The translations under genes were made by a program, and so were the position numbers. 64,000 nt of DNA from Cymbomonas tetramitiformis (taxonomy: Eukaryota > Chlorophyta > Pyramimonadophyceae > Pyramimonadales > Pyramimonadaceae): assembly GCA_001247695.2 (NCBI GenBank), contig LGRX02034572.1, forward strand, positions 1 through 64,000, read 5' to 3'. The notes under the pieces are model-generated. The model saw nothing but the letters and a program-made list of their open reading frames with translations, was not told the origin of the DNA and searched no databases. Shown piece by piece: positions 1-12,400 of the stretch. How positions within the stretch are numbered: position 1 is the first letter of the stretch; each line of letters begins with the position of its first letter.

Positions 1-193
1 TGTCGGGCCTCATGCGACTGATATTGTCGAAGTACCCTATCTGGTCGAATCTGGTCTGGGTATTGTCATAACCAGCGAGCCACTTGGGGATCTTGAATCG
101 ACTGTATGCATCGTAGGAACCTAAGATGTCAAAGAACCATGTTGACGGATCTGCATTGATGGCTGGGATATCTGATTCTTCCTCTTCTGCCAT
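1..193 (-). CDS. Partial acidic ORF, N-terminus only
   Basis: An ATG at 193-191 opens a minus-strand frame that stays open for all 64 codons to the window edge, so only the N-terminus is present. It begins MAEEEESDIPAINADPSTW and continues with an aromatic-rich stretch (FFDILGSYDAYSRF). The frame lies just downstream, on the minus strand, of A/T-rich sequence with TATA-like runs (about 255-330), which could be its promoter region. I do not recognise the family. The acidic start recalls the acidic minus-strand ORF at the right edge, but I see no alignable similarity. It could be a host gene or a retroelement ORF. Confidence 0.5.
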   Translation of the reverse strand, partial: MAEEEESDIPAINADPSTWFFDILGSYDAYSRFKIPKWLAGYDNTQTRFDQIGYFDNISRMRPD

Positions 194-3100
194 CTAAAAA
201 AAACAAAACACAACACCAAAGATGCCTTCAGCTAACTGAGTGTGTGTGTTGGTATATATATAGTATATATATCTATGTTATATACATATAGTATATCTGT
301 ATGTTATATACATGTAGTATATCTGTACATTATAATGAGGTAATTATGTATTTATATCCACCTTCTTCCCCCCTCAAGGAAGTGTGAATATAAGGCAGTT
401 GTCAGTTGCCTTTATACCTCATGATATAGCATGCAGTCCTTATAGGAAGCAGCTGTTACAGTTTTAGGGTTGCAGACCTACAGTCTTTGGGTTGTAGCCC
501 TGCAGTTTTTGGGTTGTCGCCCTACAGTTCTTGGGTTGTTGCCCGAAATATTGTCATGTCCGTGCTGATTTCAGCATGACAAATATGCCAAACACGAAGT
601 GTTTCCTATTATATAGGTGGCATTTAGGGTATGTAACGTTACAGTGACCCTTATCTCCCACAGTGATGTTAGGGTGTTACTTGCCATCAGTAACCCTAAA
701 ATATGTTAAATTAAAGCAGTATAAACATTTTGCAAAGATATTTAAGCAAAACTGCATTTAATTTTTCACTGTGTGTCACGTGGTTTTTTAGAGGTACGTT
801 ACACCCCTGACACACACACACGTGATTTTTAGGGTGTTACAGGGTGTTACAGGTGCTGTAATATTTTGGGCATATTTATCAATAGCTGAATAATTAGATC
901 AGCGAAAAATCAACCCGAACTTTTCATTTTGAAATCATGCGTGTGAGTTTTTCACGCATTTTGTTACAGCTACTATGTACACCCCTATATATTACACACC
1001 TAGTATTTAGGGTGTTACATGAGATATGACCATGGTCATTATGTTTTTCTGATACCTTAATAGGTATAAAATCATAATTTGAAATAAAATGGGGTCGGAA
1101 TTTCAATTTTGAAATTTATCGCCAACGATTTTTACCCATTTTTCACCTTTTTGGCCATTTGATTATATATCTCAGTAATATATCTCGGTGTGTGTGGAAG
1201 TTGCAAGTTACAGAACTAATGCAACTTATCTCACTTTTGCACATGATAATTTTCATGGCATATAGTGATTATCTCTGATGATCAACATCTGTGGTTGATC
1301 ATAAATATGGTTTTTATTGATTTGAAACCCATGGAAGTTGGTTCACTTCCTGATGATTTATTAGGTGTATCAACTGTAAGCGGATTAACCACTTAAGTGA
1401 TAACTTGTCAGAACCTATGATATATTTGGGCTTATGGCTGTGCACTAAGAGCATATCAAAGTGATATCTCTAGATTCCAAATATATCAGGACACAGCTTG
1501 ATAATAATCTAAGCAGTTCAACACAACACAATGTGTGTGCGTGTGTGTGTGCACAACAACCTCTGTCAGTTCAATATGCAAGTACTGATCTGAGTATGTA
1601 CATGCTTATTGTGCTGATCATTACTGAATCAATTGTCACAATGCAGTATGGTTGTTGTTCTTGCTCCAGCGATAATGAAAAGGTATGGACAGTGTTCAGC
1701 AGTTACCAGCTGCATTGTGAACACTGTATACTGCCTTCGGGTCTGGAGATATTCTCCATCCAGCCCTTCAGCATGTAGTTTTATCCTGTTTACCTTAGCT
1801 ATCGCCATCACCGACATCCAACACGCACATGTGTTTGTTGGATGGTATCTATATTATCATACACGTAGTTGATATTATAGTTGATCATTTCACTTACTGA
1901 GTCAGTGAATGTCATTATACATAGTAATGTCAGTGGTGTGTGCATTGTGCAGGTACTTGCTGATTTAGTACATGTAAGTGTGTGTGGAATTGTTTACTAT
2001 ACACACTTGTATGCAGGTAATTTCTGGTATTACAATATACCAAGATGATTTATCATGCAGGATGATCTGTATACCAAGTACTGAATAAATCTTGCATGAT
2101 ATATATATCAGCTTAGTGGTTATTGTAATCCTGCATACTCTCATTTACAATAACGAGTTGCTTGGTTTATTTTACATGTAGCTCCGGTGAGCATTCCATT
2201 CAGTGATCCACCATAGAACGAACATGCTCATCCCAAATGCTTCGTCAGAGCATGTCGAGCTAATTATGGTGTTAAGATCACCTTCAGGCACCTTACACTT
2301 ACATGGGTTCCAATATAGCTTACATGCACTGCCGTATGCTTTGTGCAATGTATGATGTATTGTGATGTGATGCTATATGTCCTAGTTGTTATCATGATCA
2401 AACTGGTTAATACATTACAGCTGTTATCGTGGTCAAGTTGTATGAATAATGCATGCACAATTCACAGTGATGCAGTCACTCAGTATATAATGTATATGTG
2501 GTGTAATGCACATGTGCTGCATCCACTCAGTATATACTCAATAATGGTGCATACTGCAAGTAATGTGTGTATGTGTGTGGTGCTGCAGTCATTTTAATCT
2601 CCGCACACTCGAATTTTTCACACACTATGATGTTGCTGCAGAATTCAATGATCTGTCATGTTGAGCGTGTATGTGTGTATAAGCTACTCACACAGCATGT
2701 ATGCAGTTCACACTCATGGTTGCAGGTTGATATACGAATCTGACAGTGAATAGATTATAATGACTCAGCAAACATCAGAGTATTATATGGCATGCTGCAA
2801 TATACTGTCATCATGCGTCCGTTCATGATTATCCCAGTAAGTATACACATATTTTGTAAAGGATATCGTGACGCGCGCAGATGATGCATCCGTGATTATT
2901 GCAACTATCGACAATGACGGTGTGTTGATGACATTTTGCATATTGACATCGTCATCATAAAACTGCAAAATAATTGTCATGCACTGCAAGCGATTTATTG
3001 CGATCATGAAAATCGCGATGGTGCGCGTTGCTGATAAAGAGCACATCTTGTCGCAGTATGCATAGCACATGATACGAGTGCTAATTTTCGCGCGGATCAT

Positions 3101-3480
3101 GATTCCGCTGATGATTTTTGTGTCCGCGTCTCATACTGCGAATTTCTTACAGCTGCGAATCGTATCTGCGCGTACATATGATCGCTGTGCATATGTATGC
3201 CGGATGCACACCTTTTCGCGCAGTATAGGTGACGATCAGCTGCTGTGTACGATCTGCGAATGCGAATGTGACGATATATCCTCGCGCACTATATTCGCTT
3301 ATGCAGCGGTCAGTATATGCAGTATACCAGTGTTTATGCGATTGCGACGCCAGATACGATTATTCGGGCTCCGCAACCTGCATACACAAAAATTTCGATA
3401 TCTATGTTGCACTCACACTAGAGTTCTCGTTCTCCCCTTGACGATCGAATACCAACTGATAAGGACGCGCAAGCGAGCCT
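194..3480. other. Non-coding spacer with short repeats
   Basis: I see no convincing gene here. The stretch is AT-rich, with TATATA and TGTGTG runs. Between 650 and 1020 the motif AGGGTGTTAC recurs about five times on the plus strand. The region 2780-3480 is richer in CG dinucleotides (TGCGCG, TCGCG) than the preceding 2.5 kb, which suggests a composition boundary near 2.8 kb. The short ORFs here have low-complexity Cys/Tyr-rich translations typical of chance frames. Confidence 0.5.
457..544 (+). repeat. 22-bp minisatellite, 4 copies
   Basis: Four head-to-tail degenerate copies of a 22-bp unit of the form TACAGTTTTTGGGTTGTNGC followed by CC. The constant core is CAGT-T(T/C)-GGGTTG. No reading frame is associated. 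Confidence 0.75.
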
Positions 3481-3944
3481 TAAGATATATTATGATATGA
3501 TAAGATAGCACGGTGTTATTGAACAGTAACACTCGGCCAGCGTAATAGCGGGTGATGAGTGCAGACTTCGTCCGAAGATACTGCTGTAGCACAACGCTAC
3601 CTCATCTATACCGAATGCCTCCCATCTCATAGATGGCACCGCTATTGGGTTGTGAACCCAAGGCATCGGTTGAACGACTAGTATCGGCTGAACGAATAAT
3701 GCGTTCGCCCTATGATACTCGCATGCTTGTTCAGAACATGCTAGAAGCGAAGATGATTTCTTCTCCGAACCGTTCGGTACTTCAAGATGGCATCTTGCTT
3801 CGCCATCTCGAGTCCGATATACTGGCCTCTCGATGACATGTGTCATTCAAGTCTTACCTTGAATAAATGACAGATGATATGACTTATCATCTCGATGACA
3901 TGTACAGTCATAGTCGACCGTACTGACGACTGTCTATCATTATA

Positions 3945-4035
3945 ATATATGACATGACTCGACATGACATGACATGGTATGACATGTCTGATAGGTATGA
4001 CACGTATGACATGTATGACATATATGACACATGTG
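3945..4035 (+). repeat. Imperfect (GACAT)n microsatellite
   Basis: Degenerate pentanucleotide array of GACAT/GACATGTAT units ending about 70 bp before the left end of the long-TIR element at 4106. It explains the Asp/Thr/Tyr/Met-rich chance ORFs of this interval. Confidence 0.75.
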
Positions 4036-4105
4036 TCATCGGTCATAACCTTGACAGTGATAAAATGAATGTAATACAATTTGTGTTACATATTGGTTTT
4101 AAAAA

Positions 4106-5938
4106 GGGTAATACTACAGACGCTAGAATTCAGAATATGAATTAATTACAGCGTCTGTCATCCGATGACATCTCGCGATATCGAACTGAAGGGTGATGCC
4201 GTCCAGCAGTCACTCACTGACACAATAAGCGCATGCGTCGACTTTCTGAGGAAGCAACTAAGTGTTGCGCACCAACAATTAGTGCTCACAATTTTCTCAA
4301 CGTTCCTTCGCCTTGTGGGGCGGCCGGTGCTGTGACTGTTGTAAATATGCGCAGGGATTGTTTGAATGCTCGACGGTTTTTTATTTTTCAAGTTGTTTAT
4401 GTTGATATTTAAGCTCACGATATTGGGTGTGCGCAATGTGTGTCGCAGGTATTCCGATGGATGCCGAGGAGGGACGCGTTCTTTTGAGGTGTGGAAGTCT
4501 AGGGCAACCTAGCTTGGGATGAAACCCAACCGCATCGGACTCGTGGTCACTTGCCCATTTAGTCACCTTGAATATGTACGCAAAGTTTGAGGAGCAACGA
4601 CTTAGGATAAGGCATCGGCTGTTTTATTTTTATGGGTTTGTGGCTAATCCGCGACCTCTTGAGGTGTGGAAGTCGAGGTTGGTGTATGCCAACCTTGCTT
4701 GGGCTCAACCCCAACCACATCGGACTCGTGGTCACTTGTCAATATGGTCACCTTGAATATGTACGCAAAGTTTGAGGAGCATCGACTTATGATAAGGCAT
4801 TGGCTGTTATATATTTTTTTGGGTTTGTGGCTAATTCGCGACCTCTTGAGGTGTGGAAGTCGAGGTTGGTGTATGCCAACCTTGCTTGGGCTCAAACCCA
4901 ACCACATCGAACTCATATTGTTATCTTTATTGTAGCTTCAGTAGTAATGCAAAGTTGCGTCTTATGATGTTAGGATCATAGTCTTAGGTTGAATTCGTTT
5001 TTGGGTTCATGGAAAGTTCATACACCCCAATCATCTTTGCTTACTTGCATACCTTCAGCTTTACGCAACCTGCGGCTTCGTCGTTGTGTGTATTAATAAA
5101 AATGCGTCCAAGCAATACAACTACCAAGTTTGAGGTGTATTGCGTGGATACAAGGCAATGGCTGATTTTATTTTTGGGTTCGAAGATAACTTCAAACCCA
5201 AAAAAGAAATCAGCCTAAGACCCATCCAAACTTCAACAAAACACACGATGCATGGCAGTGAATTTAAACAAGTGTGAATGAGGTGGGTCCGATGTGGTTG
5301 GGGTTGAGCCCAAGCAAGGTTGGCGGCATACACCAACCTCGACTTCCACACTTCAAGAGGTCGCGAATTAGCAACAAACCCATGAAAATAAAACAGCCGA
5401 TGCCTTATCCTAAGTCGTTTCTCCTCAAACTTTGCGTACATATTCAAGGTGACTAAATGGACAAGTGACCACGAGTCCGATGTGGTTGGGTTTCATCCCA
5501 AGCTAGGTTGCCCTAGACTTCCACACCTCAAAAGAACGCGTCCCTCCTCGGCATCCATCGGAATACCTGCGACACACACTGCGCACACCCAATATTGTGA
5601 GCCGTCAAATATCAACATAAACAAACTGAAAAATAAAAAAAAACAGTGGAGCATTCAAACAATCCCTGCGCATATTTACAACAGTCACAACACCGGCCGC
5701 CCCACAAGGCGAAGGAACGTTGAGAAAATTGTGAGCACTAATTGTTGGTGCGCAGCGCTTAGTTGCTTCCTCGGAAAGTCAACGCGGGCATGCGCGGATA
5801 CTTGTGTCACAGTCGAGTGTCGCTTGTGTCAGTGAGTGACTGCTGGACGTCATCACCCTTCAGTTCGATATCGCGAGATCGGTCATCGGATGACAGACGC
5901 TGTAATTAATTCCTATTCTGAATTCCATAGTATTACCC
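4106..5938. mobile_element. Long-TIR (MULE/foldback-like) element
   Basis: A 1.83 kb element whose two ends are inverted copies of each other for about 630-660 bp (about 4106-4735 against 5275-5938). The termini read GGGTAATACTA and TAGTATTACCC. They are flanked by the direct repeat TTTAAAAA (4098-4105 and 5939-5946), an 8-bp target-site duplication. Between the arms, a unit of about 180 bp containing TTGAATATGTACGCAAAG is tandemly repeated (4568, 4753). No transposase is visible, so it is non-autonomous. Very long TIRs starting GGG with an 8-9 bp duplication fit Mutator-like or foldback elements; a hAT origin (8-bp duplication) is the alternative. The family assignment is inference; the inverted-repeat structure is directly visible. 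Confidence 0.85.
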
Positions 5939-6184
5939 TTTAAAAAATGGATCGGTATAATTTTACACTACACCACTGAGATTAAGATATAATTTGACGA
6001 TTACGTGTCATTTTATGTGAAGTGACATTTAGCAATGTTAAGATGAAGCTTTGTCATTGAAGCTTTGTCGAGCGAGGAAAATTCAATGTCATTTAGCAGT
6101 GTTAAGGTGAAGCGGCCTTGTCATTCGGTTTCCTATTGGTTTAGGACAGAAGCCATCGTGTCACGTATATAAATATAGGAGGGG

Positions 6185-6311
6185 ATGTGGGGGGTGGAGG
6201 GGAGGGGGAGGGGGAGGGGGGTGGGGGAGGGAGGGTGGGGGAGGGGAGGGGGGAGTGTGGGGTGGGGGGGGTGGGGGGGAGTGTGGGGTGGGGGGGTGGG
6301 TGGGGGGATGT
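6185..6311 (+). repeat. G-rich tract, G-quadruplex potential
   Basis: About 125 bp made almost entirely of runs of three to seven G separated by T, A or TGT (GGGGGTGGGGGGG-type). The plus strand offers many overlapping G3+N1-7 motifs. It lies downstream of TATATAAATATA at 6167-6178. Any regulatory role is inference. Confidence 0.8.
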
Positions 6312-7187
6312 GGGTTGTTTCAAAGTTTATTCAAAGTTTACGTTCGTTCATGAAGATTGGGGATTATTTTTTTCCCCACCTGCGTTTTATACGTACTCCC
6401 TATATGCATAACTTATATAAGCTATACGCAGAGCGCTAAAGGGTCATGCCGGCGGAGAAGCAGCAGTGGACGCGGCGGTGGAGTGACCCCCCCATTGTCG
6501 GTAGACCGGAAACCTCCTCCCGTTTTCAGCTTTCCCGTTTTCATCCACCAATCAGAATCGTGGAACGAAACGAGGAGCCAATCCATCCTATTCGTGCGAT
6601 GCATGCAAAGCAAAACGAGGAACGCCAATTCATGGCTACTATCCCGCGGTTTCGAAGTTGCGGCTGGAAGCTCTGAGTTTTTGAAATCGAGTTCGTATAA
6701 TTTTGATCGTGGGAATTTCATTGGCCGCAACAATTTCATTGGCCGGTTGCGAATCCTGAGGACGAACCTCCATACCTCGTGAAAAGGAGTTTCTCGGACT
6801 TTCGCCAAATGCGCGGGCAGAGTGACACTGCGTGTCTTTATTTCGGACGGTTCAGAGATTTCGCCGGAGCGTGACAGATCGTGAAGGATCAGCCAAAAGT
6901 CAATCGCCGTCTGAAAGGTCAATCAGCGTCAATCGAAAATAAATTTACTCATTTCGCAACAGATCTCGACCGCAAAATATTTGCCACTGAAATCTGACGC
7001 CCAATTTGGCACAGTTTCCAGAGCTTCGCCCCAAAACGATTATTCAATCTATTTCCCAATTCCCATACGTTTCCCGTCGCCGTAGTTACAATTATATCAT
7101 CTCTTTCTCTAACTTCAAGCCATAGCCATACAGGTGACATATGACACAGTGTCACGCCTGATAGCTTTATACCCTCCCGTCTCCGAC

Positions 7188-7507
7188 GGAGGAGGGTCGT
7201 GGTCGTGGTCGTTGTCGCACTCTCGTTTCAGTACGTGGTCGCCAGGTTTTTGTGTGACATGAAACGCAGTCCGCAAAGCTCCCAGAACGAAAGTTGGTGA
7301 CACTCACTGTCATCAACGTCGCCTGTATGGGCTGGAACAGGAATTATACACAAAAAATGATTTTCCGTGTGTCGTGGTCATGGTCGTCGTGGTCGTCACA
7401 CTTTCGTTTCAGTACGTGGTCGCCAGGTTTTTGTGTGACATGAAACGCAGTCCGCAAAGGTCCCAGAATGAAAGTTAGTGACACTGTCATCAACGTCGCC
7501 TGTACAA
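7188..7507 (+). repeat. Direct duplication of about 120 bp
   Basis: A block of about 120 bp containing TTTCAGTACGTGGTCGCCAG and the phrase GACATGAAACGCAGTCCGCA occurs at about 7195-7325 and again at about 7380-7505, with a start-to-start spacing near 180 bp and a few substitutions. Each copy is preceded by a GGTCGTGGTCGT run. No coding frame is conserved between the copies. Confidence 0.75.
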
Positions 7508-9483
7508 GTCATTTGCGTATTCAATTAGGCCTGTGCTACACCGAAACTTGGGAAAGCAAATGTGTTGATCGCAGCGATTTCATTGGCTCCTGTCGCGACT
7601 GTCATCCGGCGATGTCATGCGAGGTCATGCGAAGTCATTATTTGTGAAATGCCAAAAAGCAAATAATCGTAAATGTTGGGCAACATTTGCACCAAATGTC
7701 ACCCAAATGTCGCCTGCGACAAATCCTGGATCATCAGATCAAAAAAACGGGAACGGTTCAGAGAGACCACCGGCTAGCTGGGGTGCGAAGATCGTGTATC
7801 GCTGGACTAGAATATGCTGCATTTTCCAATCACAGACACTGTTCAAGATCGGGTCGTCTAGTTTTCGACGTGGAAAATCTGCATTTATATTTTTCAAACG
7901 ACGCGGACGCGATCTGTACACACGAGCACGTTTTTATGATGTTGTCCACGTCGGACCGACGCGCGTTTGCCCGAAATATTCCTTTTTAAGTCGTTTCGCA
8001 CGTTCGATCAGGCGAATGTCGATTTTAATCTGATCGCGCGGACTGTGATTTATAGATTTAATAACTCGTCTGAAAATGATCGCCGGGTCATATGGAGACT
8101 GTATGACCCGGCGAAACGAATCTTATTTGCTTCTCGACAGTGTACCAAAATCCGGTGTAGCACAGGCCTTAGTCGGGGGGTATTTATTTTTATTTTAGTC
8201 AGCGAAAAATATTCACCTTAAGTATGGGGGGGTCCGAGACGGTTATACCCTCCCGTCTCCGACGGAGGGCCCATGCGGCGTTTAATATTTATTTCGTATG
8301 GGACGGAATTAGTCACCAGCTTCGGAATTAAATAAATAATTGTTCCAATTGAATACGCAAATGACCCGTATGGGTTGGGCCTTGGGCGAAGTCTTTAATG
8401 GGGTGGTGTGGGGCGGAGCCCCTACATGGCGAAGTCATTAATTTTTTGTAGTAATGGGGGTGTGGGGGGGGAAGTCTTAAAAATAGATCGATAAGCAATT
8501 CAGCAACCGATACAATTCCCGTATTGATACAGGAGAGGAGACGGGAGGGTCCAAAGCACCGCGCCTTCATCTGTAGGCCTGTAGCTTGTGTATACCACCT
8601 ATTTATAGGGATATAATCCTATAAATATATACAATATCTTGATGAGCTCGGCGATCCAATAATCGGCGTGCACAAAAAAGTCAAGGAAAAAACGTGTGCA
8701 ACCGCCAGGTGAAGTAAGTATAATCTAACGGTGAGAAATTGCGAAATGTTTTCTTCAGCGATTTGGTGCCATTCGTGAGAATCCAGGCACGGCTCCACCC
8801 CTTCACAGCAGCAATGGAGCATATCGGCGGAACTGTGACGTGGTTAGTGGGATAATATGAACCACTTGAGAGTCAATTTTTGATGGGTGTGGAAGAATCT
8901 TGGACGCGCGATTCACAGTGTTAAGGATGAATCACACAGTGAATCACACTTCGTAAAACTGTGATTGGTCGAAATGCCACTTCCACACCTGTATTAAAGA
9001 ACTAGCTCTTGTAAAATTTAAAAAGCAACGTGATGAACTTGGTGTTATGATGTCATAGGCTCATAAACGGACATTTCACAACCGTTATGTCATAAGGCAG
9101 AAATTGACCATGACCATCAAGTCATTGTTCGGATCAGCAACTTCCGAGCATGATTCCGCAGGTGAAACAAGGGCGAAGCAGCCGGCAACCGTAGACGCAT
9201 TACTCGCAAGAGGGAAGACGCAACTGTAGACGTTGCCATCACACAAGGATCCCGTGTCTCCGATACCTCTTTGTGCACGCAAATTGAAAATACTATCTTA
9301 ATTGTTAGCCTCACGCCCAAATTTATTTCGACAATTATTCCACTAGGTCTGCTTGAGTCTGTTGTTTTTCTTGACTTTCCCTTTTTGGGACCAGGCAGTT
9401 GCGCTCGCACTTTGTGTGTTAAGGAAAGTACCTCAAGAGCCCTTATGTAAAACACGCCTTAGCCTCTGAACCGTGGTATTATC

Positions 9484-12400
9484 ATGTTGAAAAGGAAGAT
9501 CGGTGAGTTAGGAGAACCATCAGAGCGCTTCGAAGAAGTAACTCCGCAGGAAAGCGAAGCTAAAGGAGCACCAGGGCAGCAACCTAAGCAGTCTACACCA
9601 AGTGAGCGGCTGGGTCATACCGAAACTGGATTGAGTTGCTTGCTTGGTAGAGGGGTGCCAGCGGGGGATTCCGCTCCGTCAAGTGCGCCCCGCGATCTTG
9701 AGATATCTGCTGAGCCTTATTCTTCCCCATCCGCGTCTTCTGCGCACCTCGAAGACGAGAATGGAGACACCTTGACTGACGTTACGACCCACAAGGCAAA
9801 GAAAGGAGATGCAATCTACGGTGAGACTTTTTAAATCAGTTGTTGGCTCTCGAAGCGTCGCACATTACTGTCCCGACTTTTCGGGTACTTCGCATTTTGG
9901 CAGCCGCTGGCTGCTGCGCACTGAATGCACGCCTATCTGAGTGCAACTTATCCTTACAGGAAATATGCATTATGTTCAAGGGTTTTCGAACCGGCTTGCT
10001 GTCAACGATGTTGAGATACTAGAGGTACTTTGCTTTCCTCCGTGCACGGGAATTTCTTACAAGGAGGCTTCTGCCTTGATATTGCTCTTAAGGTTTTCGA
10101 CTTTTTTGAAGTTGCCTGGTAAACCTCTTTGTGTTCGTCTAATGCAGCAATACGTTAGCTATCGTCTGGGACAATGTACTCAAAGTCTTCCTCGGTTGAT
10201 CAGCAACACCGTAAAATCGTTCCTGAAAAAGCAATGTGCGGATGGGTTCCCTGGAACTGATGCCTTCACTGACAAACGAAACGATTCTGCTCCAGCGCTA
10301 ACCCCTGAGCGAGCCCGTCAAGGTATGAAGGCTGCGTTATCGTCTCCGCTTCGTGCTACGTGTGCTTATTTTCTCAACGGCGTGTTTCTGCCTGTCGCTC
10401 CTTCCGGTTTTCGCTCTTAAACGCGTCCTTCACCTGCCTTACAATCGGCATCCTTGCATTGTTCCTTTGCATCTTTGCATGTCTCATCGATATTGCATAA
10501 ATGACACGGCCTAAGTGTGGATGTTCCTCCCCCCCCCTCAACGTCATCTTGTTGCTTCCCCGATTCGAAGTCTTCGGTTCTTGAGTCGAGAAGGAACTGA
10601 TAGGAAGAAGCTTACTGTAAACTGACAGGAAACTTGAGAGACGGTTCGGACACGGACGAGGCGAACGAAGCAACGACAGCTGATGAAAAGCCTTCAAAGG
10701 GTGGGTACAGAATGGAATGGTATCACAAGTGCAGAAATACGCGCTGTTACAACCGCGGTTGCATGTTATGCGCAGAGTGCCGTCACAGCTGCGGCACTGG
10801 CCATAAAACAGTTCAACCTCCTCCAGTCATCCCATATGGTAACGTTCTTCCCCGCACTATCGAAATCTACGTCCTTGCCCGCGCTGGTGAAAGATGTCGT
10901 CTACGTCCTCCCTTCACCTGACATTTGACCGGTCGAAAGAGATGTCGTTCTCTGCACTTTATCCTTGTTCACATCTGGTCCGCAGCTGTTTCTAAAAACT
11001 CGAGGGATCTATTACCACGTTGAACTTGAATTCCACTTCTTTTCACAGTTGCTTGAACTCTTCAGTGTCTTAGTTTCTAGTACCGAACACTAATTCAGCT
11101 GTGGAGACGTGGCCCTGCTCTTGCAGCTTCTGCATACTGGCTTGGTAAACGTGGCCCACCAGGCGCAGACAACGCGGGCAAGAAATTGTCTATTGGGCAC
11201 CACGTACGGACGAAGTGCGGTGAGGTGAGTAAGTTCATTGAGCAAGGCCGACTGGCCGTTTGACTTTTTAAGATACAACAGTTCTTCAACCGGCAAGTGC
11301 TTTTTCTTTGGGATCCGTACCTCTGTAAGGATGCTTACATAGCACGGAGTTGAAGTCTTGCTAATGTTATTTGTTCCTGACTGCAGATTCCATACGTTCA
11401 TCTGATTAATCCCGACACCGATGAGCATGTGAAAATAATTCCCAAAGGTTTAACTTTTCGGGCAAGCCTGCTGGGACCTTACCGGGAAAGTGAACACGGA
11501 GGGCATACAGACGTCACGTTTGCAAAGGAAAACTGGACAGAAGAGCAATATGAAAAGGTCTGTCCTCGCCTATTGTGGTGAAATTCTTAGTGGTTAGACG
11601 TCAGCCGAATCTGGTTTCTCGAACGATGCGTAAGAGTGACCTCTCGGTCGGTCTTTTACCCTGTTTGCCGCACGCTCCCTCGAACGATACGTAAGAGTGA
11701 CCATTCGTTCAGTCTTCATCCTTATGACCGGACATTTTGACGTGTAGATATGTGAACATACAACGACTGCACTGAGTCCTTCCATTTCTCAGTGGATGTT
11801 TCTTTTACTTACGCATACACCGTTGGTGCCTTTGTTTTTTAATCTTCTGGTTCAACCTTGAAACCTAAAATGAGTTGCGAGGTTAAGCGACGGTCTTGCG
11901 TTTCGGTTTCACAGGAGAAGGTAACGAGATTGAAGTGCCCGCTGTCAGAGACCAGGCTTATGGAGGATCCGGCCATGCCTGGGTATTTCTGCTTTCAAGA
12001 GGGAATGACTTTTCAAACGAGCAATGCAAAAGGCGAATTCTTCCGCTTGGGAGTACAGGCTGTTGCTGAAGGGTCAGCATCGCCGTTACAACCGAGCGGC
12101 TTTCCTTGGGTTGCCGTCATGACCAAGTCTGCCCCTTTCGAAGTGCACAACACACGCTCACTCAACGACCGTGCACCCGACATCCTTCCACAGCTTTCCT
12201 CTGGATCTGAGCCTTCGGACGTCAAGCTTCTGAAGGGAGTTGGTCGAACAGGTGCGGAAAATTGCAAGATAGCTGTGGCTGAACCTGCCGCTTTACTTCG
12301 GTCGGTGGGATGTGGTGTGGAGCCGGGTACCAGTTATATTTGAATCTTTTGACCCGAAAGTGCTGGGTTCTTTTTGTAGACAGCTGGGGGATTCCGAGTT

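Larger units (their letters stand above)
5947..9483. other. Non-coding spacer
   Basis: I can support no gene here. It contains a G-rich tract (6185-6311), a duplicated block (7188-7507), and two copies of a perfect hairpin-forming motif, CCCTCCCGTCTCCGACGGAG, near 7172 and 8248. Short ORFs on both strands around 6360-6920 overlap each other and show no recognisable domain. Confidence 0.45.

Noticed and set aside
457..544. CRISPR-like array
   Set aside because: The 22-bp units are directly adjacent without spacers and are degenerate; the same holds for the other tandem repeats in the window.
3490..3846. 118-residue minus-strand ORF
   Set aside because: Overlaps a plus-strand ORF and a repeat-rich stretch; no recognisable motif or gene context.
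6422..6922. 166-residue minus-strand ORF and overlapping plus-strand ORFs
   Set aside because: Both strands are open with similar lengths and no domain, start context or splice support, so I treat them as chance.
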